Of a stretch of 64,000 nt of DNA, positions 1 through 8,863 are shown piece after piece (position 1 is the first letter of the stretch; every line of letters begins with the position of its first letter). The stretch lies in NCBI GenBank assembly GCA_965248135.1, contig CBDFIN010000012.1, forward strand, positions 868,001 through 932,000. Reading direction: 5' to 3'. A model generated the notes under the pieces. The model ran no database searches. It was given only the letters and a program-made list of their open reading frames with translations, and was not told the origin of the DNA. The stretch is from SZUA-100 sp965248135. GTDB lineage: Bacteria > Pseudomonadota > Alphaproteobacteria > Rhizobiales > Rhizobiaceae. A program made the position numbers and the translations under genes.

Positions 1-182
1 GTGCTGACACCTTTACCGCACAACAACTGGTGCGTGGACTGAGTGGAGTAAATATAGCGGGCGCCGATCTGGTTGAGGTTTCGCCGCCATTTGATCAGTC
101 AGGTGGCACTGCGTGGGTCGGTGTTTCGATGATGTTCGAACTACTGTGCGTGATGGCTGAAAGTGTGGCGAGATCCGCTTGA
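1..182 (+). CDS. Agmatinase/arginase-family protein, C-terminal fragment
   Basis: The reading frame that begins at base 3 is open to a TGA at 180-182 and encodes the last 59 residues of a ureohydrolase. The segment GADLVEVSPPFDQSGGTAW is the typical C-terminal strand and helix of the agmatinase/arginase superfamily, in which the DLVEVSP element lies behind the dimanganese site. The metal-binding motifs themselves lie outside the window, so the substrate (agmatine, arginine or another guanidino compound) cannot be told. A second, complete member of the family lies at 15647-16615, so the genome carries at least two. The family call is firm; the specific enzyme is not. Confidence 0.8.
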   Translation, partial: ADTFTAQQLVRGLSGVNIAGADLVEVSPPFDQSGGTAWVGVSMMFELLCVMAESVARSA

Positions 183-258
183 GTGGCCGTTAACGGTGTC
201 TCTCAAACATTTTTCAATATTGAAGTGATAATCAAGCGACTGACAAGGGTTTGCGAAA

Positions 259-2685
259 TTGGCGGCAAACTCGGTTTTTTCCGGTCGCGGTTATCAATTT
301 ATGGACAATGCAAAAGAAGCAGTACCACAAAACGGTGCGGATATAGCGCCAATGCAATGCGCTGGTTTCGGCGACCGGTGTGGTGCCGATTACTCCGCGC
401 CAGACGCCGAAATTATGGCGATTCAAGACCAGCAGTCGCAATCGCGACAGCCGCAGTTGATCACACAATTACCAATCAAATCAGCCGAACCAGCGCGATC
501 ACGGCTCCCTGGTATCAGATTTCGTTTGTTTGTCGCTGGCGCGCTGGCGGCTCTCGTCCTTGCGATTTACCGTGCCTCCTGGTCGATGACGGGAGCATTG
601 GTGGCGTTGATGTTTGTCACCGGCCTTGGGCTGATATTGAGGCACGTTGCTCTTTTGCGCCGCAAAAACAGCCAACAACTGGCCGAACTGGAAACGCTGA
701 GAGACCACACATGGGAGCTTCGAGAAAGCGAAGAGCGCTATCGCAGCCTGGCCGAGGCATTCGGCGATCTGGTTGTACATCGCGACCCCGCCGGCAGGAT
801 ACTGTTTGCCAATGACGCCTTTGTTGACACATTTGGCATCGAGATAGGTCGCCTGAATGGGTCGATGGCATTTCATCTTGAGCCACTCAATGATACTTCA
901 ACACCGCTTGCCGATGCTGGAAAAGATAATCCTTGTGCCCGCGATTTGTTGCTCAAGACATTGAATGGTGATCGCTGGTTTTCCTGGCTTGATCTCGACA
1001 TAAGAAACGAACAATCCGGTCAGGCCGCCATTATTTCGGTTGCCCGGGATATTACCGAGCGAAAGGAATATGAAGCCGCGCTGCAACAGGAGAAAATCAA
1101 GGCCGAAAGCGCCAATATGGCAAAGAGCCGGTTCCTGGCCACCGTAAGTCATGAAATACGGACGCCGCTTAACGGCATTCTCGGCATGGCAAACCTGCTG
1201 AAAGGGACAAAACTGGCGCCTGCCCAGCAAACCTATGTCGACGCGGTTGCTACTTCTGGCAGGGCTTTGTTCGCCCTGGTGGAAGATATTCTTGATATTA
1301 CCAAAATCGAAGCTGATCGCCTTGAGCTGTACCCGGAGCCAACCAACATTACCGCCGTTTGTGAGGACCTGATCGAACTATTGGCAAACACCGCCCACGC
1401 AAAGAATATCGAAATAGCCAGCTATATTGGACCTAATGTGCCGACCGAGATTGTTGTCGACAGGGGGCGGTTGAGGCAGGTTATCTTGAATATTGCCGGC
1501 AACGCGGTCAAATTTACCGAGAAAGGCGGTGTGGCACTGAGGATTACCAGCAGATGCCAGAATCTGGGACAAAATCAGGTCAAGCTGCGCTTCGAGATCG
1601 AAGATACCGGGCCGGGCCTTGCAGAAGCCGACAAAGAGAGAATCTTTCGCGAATTTGAGCAGTTGGACGATGTTCGCAGCCGTCGTCACAATGGTGTCGG
1701 ACTGGGTCTTTCGATCTCCCGGCGAATTATTCGAAAAATGGGTGGCCTCATTTCGGTCGACAGCCAACAGGGCGTCGGATCCCGTTTCTGGTTTGAGATA
1801 GAAGTTCCGGTTTCGGCCGGCGAGATCATACGGCCACCGGCCGAACCGGCAACCCGGCAGGTTTTGCTGGTTGCGCCGGATGGTATTGAACGTTCGATCG
1901 TTGCCGAAACGATTGATGATCACGGATATCCTGTATTGCAATATTCTTCGATTGGCGAGATGCTCAAAACCAGGGAGAATGAACAGCCCTTAAATACAGC
2001 CATCGGCACCATAATCGTTGATCATCGCCTGCGGTTTAAGCCGCAGCGACTTGTCGGCAAAGTCAAGCGAACATTTACGCCAAAGCCAAGGCTAATTGCA
2101 CTTGTCGACCCGGCCACCAGATCATCGGTCGAACAATTGCGAAATTGCGGTTTTGATGGTTGGCTGATGCGGCCGGTAAGAGTAAACTCTTTGATCAACG
2201 TATTGAGTGGTGAAAAAGAGAGCACCGCTGAGGCACATGCGCAAGATGGCGCTTCGACCGAACTGACCGGGCCACAAGACAATCATCATAGCCGTTTGAA
2301 AATATTGCTTGCCGAAGACAATCCGATAAATCAGTTGCTGGCACGGACCTTAATGGAACGCGCCGGTCACAAGGTCACTGTAACGGATGACGGGCATGGT
2401 GCTGTTGCTGCTTTTCAGGCACAAGTCGGTAAAAAAACCAGCTTTGATCTGGTGCTGATGGATCTCCATATGCCGGATATGGACGGGCTTGAGGCAATGG
2501 CAATAATCAGGAAAATGGAGAAGAAAAACAAGTTGCCCAAAGCACCTATTCTGGTGCTGAGCGCTGACGAACAACGCGAGATGCGGGAGCGGGTGATAAA
2601 GGCAGGCGGCTCGGGTTTTCTGTCTAAGCCGATAGATGCCGAACAGCTTTCCCGGGCGGTAAAAATTGTCACATCCGCATCCTGA
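259..2685 (+). CDS. Hybrid sensor histidine kinase (PAS, HisKA, HATPase, two receiver domains)
   Basis: This 808-residue membrane-bound sensor kinase has two hydrophobic segments (about residues 89-130), a coiled linker, a PAS domain (about 157-268), a HisKA domain with phospho-acceptor His298 in the motif VSHEIRTPLNG, and an HATPase domain with the N box (NIAGNAVKF) and G boxes (DTGPGL, GVGLGLS). A poorly conserved receiver-like region (about 534-650) follows, and then a canonical C-terminal receiver with the acidic pair in AEDN and phospho-Asp735 in MDLHMPDMDG. The first receiver lacks the acidic pocket and may be structural only. The listed start is TTG with AAGGG upstream; an in-frame ATG at 301 would remove 14 residues. 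No dedicated response regulator is adjacent, so the partner is unknown. A palindrome follows directly and olsB is 114 bp downstream. Confidence 0.9.
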   Translation: MAANSVFSGRGYQFMDNAKEAVPQNGADIAPMQCAGFGDRCGADYSAPDAEIMAIQDQQSQSRQPQLITQLPIKSAEPARSRLPGIRFRLFVAGALAALVLAIYRASWSMTGALVALMFVTGLGLILRHVALLRRKNSQQLAELETLRDHTWELRESEERYRSLAEAFGDLVVHRDPAGRILFANDAFVDTFGIEIGRLNGSMAFHLEPLNDTSTPLADAGKDNPCARDLLLKTLNGDRWFSWLDLDIRNEQSGQAAIISVARDITERKEYEAALQQEKIKAESANMAKSRFLATVSHEIRTPLNGILGMANLLKGTKLAPAQQTYVDAVATSGRALFALVEDILDITKIEADRLELYPEPTNITAVCEDLIELLANTAHAKNIEIASYIGPNVPTEIVVDRGRLRQVILNIAGNAVKFTEKGGVALRITSRCQNLGQNQVKLRFEIEDTGPGLAEADKERIFREFEQLDDVRSRRHNGVGLGLSISRRIIRKMGGLISVDSQQGVGSRFWFEIEVPVSAGEIIRPPAEPATRQVLLVAPDGIERSIVAETIDDHGYPVLQYSSIGEMLKTRENEQPLNTAIGTIIVDHRLRFKPQRLVGKVKRTFTPKPRLIALVDPATRSSVEQLRNCGFDGWLMRPVRVNSLINVLSGEKESTAEAHAQDGASTELTGPQDNHHSRLKILLAEDNPINQLLARTLMERAGHKVTVTDDGHGAVAAFQAQVGKKTSFDLVLMDLHMPDMDGLEAMAIIRKMEKKNKLPKAPILVLSADEQREMRERVIKAGGSGFLSKPIDAEQLSRAVKIVTSAS

Positions 2686-2694
2686 TACTCAATA

Positions 2695-2720
2695 ACATGA
2701 TTACCTTAAAGTAATCATGT
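2695..2720. repeat. Intergenic palindrome, 10-bp arms
   Basis: ACATGATTAC and GTAATCATGT form perfect 10-bp arms around a 6-base centre, ten bases after the kinase stop codon. There is no T-run, so it is not a classical intrinsic terminator. It resembles the palindromic ends of the 150-bp repeats at 36902-37054 and 48695-48841 and the palindrome at 13355-13372, all of which contain ATCATG next to TATA. It is probably one member of a dispersed palindromic repeat family. Confidence 0.7.
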
Positions 2721-2798
2721 CATATATCGCCTATTGCGTTCGGGCCACATGGACTTAAAACCCCGACAGGCAGATTTTCTGGAGGCTTGTGAAATAAC

Positions 2799-3611
2799 GT
2801 GGGGTTGGACGGAAACTCGCCGGTACTGGGTTCAATTCAAACGCTTGAAACAAGGCTAGCCCGCTCACGCCTGGAAATCCAGGCTGCACAGGCTCTGCGC
2901 TTTAAGGTGTTTTACCAGGAAAAATCGGCAATTGCCGACGCCACGACCCGCTTGACCCGCCGGGACAAGGATGATTACGACCAAATATGCGATCATTTGC
3001 TGGTTCTGGACCGGCAGAGGCCAGAACATGAGCGTATTGTCGCTACCTACAGATTGTTACGGCAAGACATTGCTGAGCAACATGATGGATTCTACTCCGC
3101 ACAGGAATTTGACGTCAAAGATATTGTTGATAGCAACCGCAATTTCAGCTTTCTCGAACTTGGCCGCTCATGCGTGTTGCCGCGATATCGTAGCAAAAGA
3201 ACGGTCGAATTGTTGTGGCAGGGAACCTGGTCCTATGTGCTTCGCAACAAAATTGACGTGATGATCGGTTGCGCCTCGCTGGATGGCACCAACCCGCAGA
3301 AATTGGCCTTGCCGCTTTCCTTTCTTCACCACTATGCAAGAGCACCACAAGGCTGGCGCGTATTTGCGGCAAACGGCAAGGGTGCACCAATGAACCGCTT
3401 GACCAAACTCGACATAGATACAAAAACCGCCTTACGACAGCTGCCGCCGATGATTAAGGGATATTTGCGCCTTGGTGCCTGGATTGGCGAAGAGGCGGTG
3501 GTCGATCAGCGGTTTGGAACCACAGATGTTTTGATCATTTTGCCGGTAAGCAATCTCAATCCGCGCTATGTGCGCTATTATGGTAGCGATGCCAGCCGCC
3601 ATGCAAGTTGA
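2799..3611 (+). CDS. olsB: L-ornithine N(alpha)-acyltransferase OlsB
   Basis: OlsB transfers a 3-hydroxyacyl group from acyl carrier protein to the alpha-amino group of ornithine, the first step of ornithine lipid synthesis, at the cytoplasmic face of the membrane. The 270-residue protein shows the family layout: an N-terminal AQALRFKVFYQE segment, the GNAT-like core with FLELGRSCVLPRYR (about residues 113-126), and the C-terminal LGAWIGEEAVVDQRFGTTDV block. The start is a GTG preceded by GGAGG at 2781-2785, a rather long 13-base spacing. The second ornithine-lipid enzyme, OlsA, is not in the window. Members of this family are common in Rhizobiales. The call rests on whole-length pattern recognition and is fairly secure. 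Confidence 0.85.
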   Translation: MGLDGNSPVLGSIQTLETRLARSRLEIQAAQALRFKVFYQEKSAIADATTRLTRRDKDDYDQICDHLLVLDRQRPEHERIVATYRLLRQDIAEQHDGFYSAQEFDVKDIVDSNRNFSFLELGRSCVLPRYRSKRTVELLWQGTWSYVLRNKIDVMIGCASLDGTNPQKLALPLSFLHHYARAPQGWRVFAANGKGAPMNRLTKLDIDTKTALRQLPPMIKGYLRLGAWIGEEAVVDQRFGTTDVLIILPVSNLNPRYVRYYGSDASRHAS

Positions 3612-3636
3612 CAATAATTCGCTCAATTTCAACCAC

Positions 3637-3873
3637 TTAAAAAACGTGATGGGTGATGATGGTGTTGGTCTCGCGGATGCCGGAAACTTTCTGCACCATA
3701 TCCGACATATAGCGGCTGATATCTTTTTCCTGATCGAGATAGATTTTGACCAGAAGATCATACTCGCCGGCGATCGAATATATCTCCGAAGCGATTTCCA
3801 GTTCAGCAATCTTGTTGGCAACATCGTAGGTTTTGCCAAGCTCGGTCTTGATCATCAAAAAAAACGGTCTCAT
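3637..3873 (-). CDS. Stand-alone Lrp/AsnC ligand-binding (RAM) domain protein
   Basis: This 78-residue protein consists only of the alpha/beta effector-binding domain of Lrp/AsnC regulators, with the characteristic pattern of a helix, then AGEYDLLVKIY, then a helix and GIRETNTIITHHVF. The helix-turn-helix is absent, so it cannot bind DNA alone. Such stand-alone domains are known to oligomerise and bind amino acids. The start ATG at 3873 has AAGG eight bases upstream. It is convergent with olsB and precedes gcdH on the same strand, but a direct functional link to either is not shown by the sequence. Confidence 0.85.
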   Translation of the reverse strand: MRPFFLMIKTELGKTYDVANKIAELEIASEIYSIAGEYDLLVKIYLDQEKDISRYMSDMVQKVSGIRETNTIITHHVF

Positions 3874-3932
3874 CTTGTCGCCCTTGTTTTATGCTAATTC
3901 GAAAATATGCGATTTTTCAGTGATTGCAAATC

Positions 3933-5138
3933 TCACATAAACGCCTGAATGCCGGTTTGGGCGCGACCCAAGATGAGCGCATGCACGTCGTGGGTGCCCT
4001 CATAGGTGTTGACGGCTTCAAGGTTCATCACATGGCGGATGACGCCATATTCGTCCGATACACCATTGCCGCCATGCATGTCGCGGGAGGCCCGCGCAAT
4101 GTCGAGCGCTTTGCCGCAATTGTTGCGCTTCATTAAGGAAATAAGCTCGGCTGAGGCGTTGTGCTGGTCAATCAGCCGGCCAAGCCGCAGCGAACCCTGA
4201 AGGCCGAGTGAAATTTCCGTTTGCATGTCGGCAAGTTTTTTCTGGATCAATTGTGTGGCAGCAAGCGGCCGGCCAAACTGTTTGCGCTCCAGCGTATAGT
4301 CGCGCGCCGCATGCCAGCAGAATTCGGCTGCACCCATCGCCCCCCACGAAATGCCATAGCGTGCCCGGTTGAGACAGCCAAAAGGTCCACCAAGGCCTGA
4401 TGCATGGGGTAGCAGATTTTCTTCCGGCACAAATACCTCGTCCATCTGGATCATGCCGGTGACCGAGGCGCGCAATGAAAACTTGCCTTCAATCTTCGGC
4501 GCTACAAGGCCCTTCATGCCCTTTTCAAGAACAAAACCCTTGATCTTGTTGTCATGGGCGTCTGATTTGGCCCAGACGACAAACACATCTGCCACCGGTG
4601 AATTGGTGATCCAGTTTTTGGCCCCGGATAAAAGATATCCACCATCTACCTTGGTGGCGCGGGTGACCATGGAGCCAGGATCAGAACCGTGATCAGGCTC
4701 GGTCAGACCGAAACAGCCAATCCACTCGCCGCTGGCCAGTTTCGGCAGATATTTCAGCCGCTGTTCCTCCGAACCAAAGGCGTGGATTGGATGCATCACC
4801 AGCGATGACTGCACCGACATTGCCGAACGGTAACCGGAATCCACCCGCTCGACCTCTCGCGCAATCAGCCCATAGCAGACATAATTGACATCGGCGCCGC
4901 CATATTTTTCTTCTATCGTTGATCCAAGCAGCCCGAGCGCGCCCATCTCGTTCATAATTTCACGGTCGAATTTCTCGTGGCGATTGGCTTCAAGCACCCG
5001 GCTTGCCAGTTTTTCCCGAGCATAGGCGTGGGCACTATCGCGCACCATGCGCTCCTCGTCGCTCAACTGGTCATCAAGCAAAAATGGGTCTTCCCAGTTG
5101 ATAGCAACTGGTTTAGCGCGGGCCTGCTCGGGGGTCAT
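3933..5138 (-). CDS. gcdH: Glutaryl-CoA dehydrogenase (acyl-CoA dehydrogenase family)
   Basis: GcdH is an FAD enzyme that oxidises and decarboxylates glutaryl-CoA to crotonyl-CoA, the last specific step of lysine and tryptophan degradation and of several aromatic CoA pathways. The 401-residue protein carries the acyl-CoA dehydrogenase motifs CFGLTEPDHGSDPGSM and KNWITNSPVAD, a QLIQKKLADM helix, and the C-terminal NTYEGTHDVHALILGRA containing the catalytic Glu. The start is set at the ATG at 5138, preceded by GGAGAG; an upstream in-frame start would add 30 residues unlike the family. It is divergent from the anthraniloyl-CoA-type operon across a 202-bp gap, which makes joint regulation and a role in the same pathway plausible. 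Confidence 0.9.
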   Translation of the reverse strand: MTPEQARAKPVAINWEDPFLLDDQLSDEERMVRDSAHAYAREKLASRVLEANRHEKFDREIMNEMGALGLLGSTIEEKYGGADVNYVCYGLIAREVERVDSGYRSAMSVQSSLVMHPIHAFGSEEQRLKYLPKLASGEWIGCFGLTEPDHGSDPGSMVTRATKVDGGYLLSGAKNWITNSPVADVFVVWAKSDAHDNKIKGFVLEKGMKGLVAPKIEGKFSLRASVTGMIQMDEVFVPEENLLPHASGLGGPFGCLNRARYGISWGAMGAAEFCWHAARDYTLERKQFGRPLAATQLIQKKLADMQTEISLGLQGSLRLGRLIDQHNASAELISLMKRNNCGKALDIARASRDMHGGNGVSDEYGVIRHVMNLEAVNTYEGTHDVHALILGRAQTGIQAFM

Positions 5139-5282
5139 AAGTACTCTCCGGTATGGGTGTCGGCGGACGATGGAACGGTTAAAAAAAGTCTTGCGACCAT
5201 GACTATCCGAACCGACCTCCCACGGCAATATGCATATTTGGCAACAGAAATCAAAATTAATTCATATATAAAATATTTAAAC

Positions 5283-5302
5283 TTGAAATTTATTCAGTTC
5301 AA
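5283..5302. promoter_or_regulatory. Inverted repeat TTGAA-N10-TTCAA, possible operator
   Basis: TTGAA at 5283-5287 and TTCAA at 5298-5302 form an inverted repeat in the AT-rich gap (5139-5340) between divergent gcdH and the aryl-CoA operon. Position and symmetry suit a dimeric regulator such as the MarR protein encoded at 8393-8863, but five-base arms are short and could be chance. Confidence 0.3.
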
Positions 5303-5340
5303 TGTCATGCTGGTCGGGTATCAGCCTGGGAGAATTAGAG

Positions 5341-7632
5341 ATGAAGGTTGTGTGTCTCGGCGGCGGCCCTGCTGGTCTGTATTTTGCCATCAGCATGAAA
5401 CTGCGCAATCCCTCGCATGAGGTAACGGTGATTGAGCGCAACAAGGCCGACAGCACTTTCGGCTGGGGTGTCGTGCTTTCCGATGACGCGCTGGAAAATA
5501 TGCAGGAAAACGATCCTGTAAGCACCGAGGCGATCCGCGCCAGTTTCGTTTATTGGGACGATATCGCCATGGTGCACAAGGGTGAGCGCATTGTCTCTGG
5601 CGGCCATGGGTTTGCCGGCGTTGGCCGCAAAAATATGTTGATCATAATGCAGGCCCGCGCCCGCGAGTTGGGGGTCAAGCTTAAATTCACCACCGAATTT
5701 TCCTCCGCCGATGATTTTATGGATGAGTACGATATCGTCGTCGCATGTGACGGTATAAATTCGCTTGTCCGCCGCCAACATGAGGCGGAATTCAAGCCCG
5801 ACATCGATGTCAGGACCTGCAAATTCATCTGGCTCGGCACACATCAAAAATTTGACGACGCCTTTACCTTTGTTTTTGAAAAAACCGAGCATGGCTGGAT
5901 GTGGATCCACGCCTACCAGTTTGATGCTGACACCGCCACGGTGATTGTCGAATGCAGCAACGAGACCTGGCAGCGCGCCGGGTTCGAGCAGATGTCAAAG
6001 GCGGAAACCATTGCCAGATGCGAGGAGATTTTTGCCGATCATCTTGGTGGTCATAAGCTAATATCTAATGCCGACCATCTGCGCGGTTCTGCCGTGTGGA
6101 TGAATTTTCCCCGGGTGATCTGCGAAAAATGGCATCACGAAAATCTGGTTTTGATGGGTGATGCCGCCGCCACCGGCCATTTTTCAATCGGATCGGGCTC
6201 GCGTCTTGCTTTCGACAGCGCCATTTCGCTGGCCAACTATCTGCACAGCGAGCCTACTATGGAAGGGGCGTTCGAACGTTATCAGGAAGAACGGCGGCTT
6301 GAGGTGCTGCGGCTGCAATCGGCGGCGCGCAATTCTCTTGAGTGGTTTGAGGACGTTGAACGTTATCTCGATCTCGATCCGGTGCAGCTTAATTATTCGC
6401 TGTTGACCCGTTCGCAGCGCATCAGCCACGAAAATCTTCGTTTGCGCGATGGCCAATGGCTGGAAAGCGCCGAGCGCTGGTTTCAGCAAAAGGCGGGGGC
6501 TGGAAATGCGGCGCGGGCACCGATGTTCGCGCCATTCAATTTGCGCGGTCTTGCGCTTGAAAACCGCGTCGTGGTCTCGCCCATGGCACAATATAAGGCG
6601 ACAGACGGCTGCCCGACCGACTGGCATTTTGCCCATTACGCCGAACGGGCCAAGGGTGGGGCGGGACTGGTATTTGTCGAAATGACCTGCATTTCGCCCG
6701 AGGCGCGCATTACGCCGGGATGTCCGGGGCTCTATGATGCTGACCATGAGGCGGCGTGGAAACGAATTACCGATTTTGCCCACGCCGAGACCGGGGCGAA
6801 AATGTGCTGCCAATTGGGCCATGCCGGACCCAAGGGTTCTACCCAACTGGGCTGGGACGAAATGGATGCGCCATTGAAAGAAGGCAATTGGCCGCTTATT
6901 GCCGCTTCAAAAATTGCCTGGTCAAAGGAAAATCAGGTTCCAAGAGCGATGACCCGGGCCGACATGGACATCGTTCGTGCGCAGTTTGTCGCTGCCGCTG
7001 AAATGGCCGTGCGTGCCGGCTTTGATATGCTGGAAATTCACTGTGCCCACGGCTATCTGCTTTCATCTTTCATCACGCCGCTGACCAACCGGCGTAAGGA
7101 CAAATATGGCGGTGCACTTGAAAACCGCATGCGGTTTCCGTTGGAGATTTTCCACGCCGTGCGTGCCGTCTGCCCGGATAGGATGCCCATATCGGTGCGC
7201 ATTTCCGCCCATGACTGGGTGGGGGACGAGGGTGTGACACCAGAAGAGGCCGTCGAAATCGCCCGGCTGCTGCAACAGGCCGGCGTTGATATATGCGATG
7301 TCTCGGCCGGTCAAACCTCGATCCGGGCAGAACCGCGCTACGGGCGTATGTTCCAGACTCCGTTTTCCGACCGTATCCGCAACGAAACCGGCATGGCGAC
7401 CATGGCGGTCGGCAATATTTATGAACCCGATCACGTCAATTCTATCCTGATGGCCGGTCGGGCCGATCTGGTCTGTCTTGCCAGGCCGCATTTGGCCAAT
7501 CCCTATTGGACCTTGCATGCGGCAGCAGCACTTGGCAACACCGAGACCCGTTGGCCCAACCCCTATCAGGCCGGTGCCGATCAAATGCAGCGCCTTGCCG
7601 AGCGCGGCGAAGGCGTCACCATAAGGGTGTGA
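5341..7632 (+). CDS. Fused flavin monooxygenase/OYE-type reductase, 2-aminobenzoyl-CoA monooxygenase/reductase type
   Basis: The 763-residue protein fuses two flavoenzymes. Residues 1 to about 385 are a group A FAD monooxygenase with the dinucleotide-binding GGGPAGLY (7-14), a CDGINS motif (137-142) and the GDAAATGHFSIGSG flavin motif (273-286). From about residue 394 it is an old-yellow-enzyme/2,4-dienoyl-CoA reductase-like barrel with PMAQYKATDG and the active-site HCAHGYLL (His567, His570). This architecture is that of the Azoarcus evansii 2-aminobenzoyl-CoA monooxygenase/reductase, which hydroxylates and then reduces anthraniloyl-CoA, removing aromaticity. Databases often call the family bifunctional salicylyl-CoA 5-hydroxylase/oxidoreductase. 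The ATG at 5341 has GGGAG upstream and replaces a longer open frame. The neighbouring aryl-CoA ligase, beta-oxidation genes and kynA support anthranilate as the substrate; salicylyl-CoA remains possible. Confidence 0.85.
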   Translation: MKVVCLGGGPAGLYFAISMKLRNPSHEVTVIERNKADSTFGWGVVLSDDALENMQENDPVSTEAIRASFVYWDDIAMVHKGERIVSGGHGFAGVGRKNMLIIMQARARELGVKLKFTTEFSSADDFMDEYDIVVACDGINSLVRRQHEAEFKPDIDVRTCKFIWLGTHQKFDDAFTFVFEKTEHGWMWIHAYQFDADTATVIVECSNETWQRAGFEQMSKAETIARCEEIFADHLGGHKLISNADHLRGSAVWMNFPRVICEKWHHENLVLMGDAAATGHFSIGSGSRLAFDSAISLANYLHSEPTMEGAFERYQEERRLEVLRLQSAARNSLEWFEDVERYLDLDPVQLNYSLLTRSQRISHENLRLRDGQWLESAERWFQQKAGAGNAARAPMFAPFNLRGLALENRVVVSPMAQYKATDGCPTDWHFAHYAERAKGGAGLVFVEMTCISPEARITPGCPGLYDADHEAAWKRITDFAHAETGAKMCCQLGHAGPKGSTQLGWDEMDAPLKEGNWPLIAASKIAWSKENQVPRAMTRADMDIVRAQFVAAAEMAVRAGFDMLEIHCAHGYLLSSFITPLTNRRKDKYGGALENRMRFPLEIFHAVRAVCPDRMPISVRISAHDWVGDEGVTPEEAVEIARLLQQAGVDICDVSAGQTSIRAEPRYGRMFQTPFSDRIRNETGMATMAVGNIYEPDHVNSILMAGRADLVCLARPHLANPYWTLHAAAALGNTETRWPNPYQAGADQMQRLAERGEGVTIRV

Positions 7633-7634
7633 AA

Positions 7635-8393
7635 ATGATCGATTTATCCAACCATCATGCATTGATAACCGGTGGCGGCACCGGCATAGGTGCTGCCATC
7701 GCCCTTTCACTGGCCGAAAGTGGTTCCTTGGTCACCATCACCGGGCGCAGGTTGGAACCGCTTGAAAAGACCGCCGCCCAAAACGGCAATATCCGCATCG
7801 CGCAGCTGGATGTCACCGATCAGGCAATGACCGAGGACGTTTTTGCCGAAGCCAATGGCCAACATCCTGTCGACATCGCTGTTGCCAATGCGGGCATCGC
7901 CGAAACCATGCCGATGTTAAAATCCGATTTGGCCTTTTGGCGTAAAATCATGGCGACAAATCTCGATGGTGCCTTTTTAACCATGCACGCTGCTCTGCCC
8001 ACAATGCTCGAAACCGGCTGGGGCCGGATAATAGCGGTCTCATCAATCGCCGGCCAAAAAGGGCTTTCGCGTGGCACCGCCTATTGCGCTTCCAAACACG
8101 GGCTTAATGGTCTGGTGCGGGCTCTGGCGGCGGAAACCGCAACCAAGGGCATCACCGCAAACGCACTTTGCCCCGGCTATGTACGAACCCCCATTGTCGA
8201 TCGCGGCGTCGCTAATATCGTCGATAAAACCGGCCTGTCGCAAGAACAGGCGTTGCAGGCGCTTGTCGACACCAACCCCAATGGCCGGCTGGTGGAGCCG
8301 GAGGAGGTGGCTGCAGCCGCTTTGTGGCTGTGTGGCCCGGGTTCAGATGCGGTCAGTGGGCAGGCGATCCAGATTGCCGGAGGGCATGTGTAA
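7635..8393 (+). CDS. SDR-family dehydrogenase, likely hydroxyacyl-CoA/alicyclic-CoA dehydrogenase
   Basis: This 252-residue classical short-chain dehydrogenase has the NAD(P)-binding TGGGTGIG (12-19), the NAG motif (85-87) and the catalytic Ser137, Tyr150 and Lys154 (YCASK). The C-terminal NPNGRLVEPEEVAAAALWL stretch and the GQAIQIAGG end are typical of 3-hydroxyacyl-CoA-type SDRs. It starts two bases after the monooxygenase/reductase stop and overlaps the next gene in TAATG, so it is in the operon. In this context it probably oxidises a hydroxyl or reduces a ketone on a ring-derived CoA thioester. The exact substrate is inferred from context only. Confidence 0.85.
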   Translation: MIDLSNHHALITGGGTGIGAAIALSLAESGSLVTITGRRLEPLEKTAAQNGNIRIAQLDVTDQAMTEDVFAEANGQHPVDIAVANAGIAETMPMLKSDLAFWRKIMATNLDGAFLTMHAALPTMLETGWGRIIAVSSIAGQKGLSRGTAYCASKHGLNGLVRALAAETATKGITANALCPGYVRTPIVDRGVANIVDKTGLSQEQALQALVDTNPNGRLVEPEEVAAAALWLCGPGSDAVSGQAIQIAGGHV

Positions 8394-8863
8394 TGGCTGA
8401 GGCAGCTCTCTCGGTAAAAGGTGATAGTTCCGCCAAGGTTAGGCTAAAACTGTGGCTGCGGTTGTTGCGCACCGCCCGCGGTGTCGAAATGGATTTGCGT
8501 GAGCGGTTACGGCTGGAGTTTAACGTCACCTTACCGCGATTTGACGTCTTGGCAGCGCTCTGCCGCAAATCCGAAGGAATGCTGATGTCAGAGCTTTCGC
8601 GCTCTTTGATGGTCTCCAACGGCAATGTCACTGGCATCGTTGACCGGCTGGTGAGCGATGGCATGGTCAGCCGGGCCCAGCGTGTCGGCGACCGGCGAAC
8701 CTCAATCGTCCGCCTGACCAAATCAGGCCGCCGCAATTTCGAACAAATGGCGCAGGTGCACGAATCATGGGTCGACGAATTGCTTGCCGGTGTATCAGCC
8801 GATGAAGCCGACGATTTATCACAGCTTTTGGATCACATTCGACCGGCAGGAGAACGCCCATGA
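8393..8863 (+). CDS. MarR-family transcriptional regulator
   Basis: This 156-residue protein has the MarR winged helix: the recognition region MSELSRSLMVSNGNVTGIVD, and the wing DGMVSRAQRVGDRRTSIVRLT with its conserved D-R pair. The start ATG at 8393 overlaps the SDR stop (TAATG), and its own end overlaps the enoyl-CoA hydratase start (ATGA). A MarR gene inside an aryl-CoA operon usually controls that operon, with release by an aromatic acid or its CoA thioester. A candidate operator lies at 5283-5302. Confidence 0.88.
   Translation: MAEAALSVKGDSSAKVRLKLWLRLLRTARGVEMDLRERLRLEFNVTLPRFDVLAALCRKSEGMLMSELSRSLMVSNGNVTGIVDRLVSDGMVSRAQRVGDRRTSIVRLTKSGRRNFEQMAQVHESWVDELLAGVSADEADDLSQLLDHIRPAGERP

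Noticed and set aside
183..815. 210-codon open frame overlapping the kinase start
   Set aside because: It overlaps the well-supported kinase gene in another frame, is rich in Arg/Cys/Ser without domain character, and has no ribosome site.
5341..7632. Naming the fusion protein salicylyl-CoA 5-hydroxylase
   Set aside because: The common database name describes the N-terminal half only; the fused reductase half and the kynA context fit the 2-aminobenzoyl-CoA enzyme better. Salicylyl-CoA is kept as an alternative.
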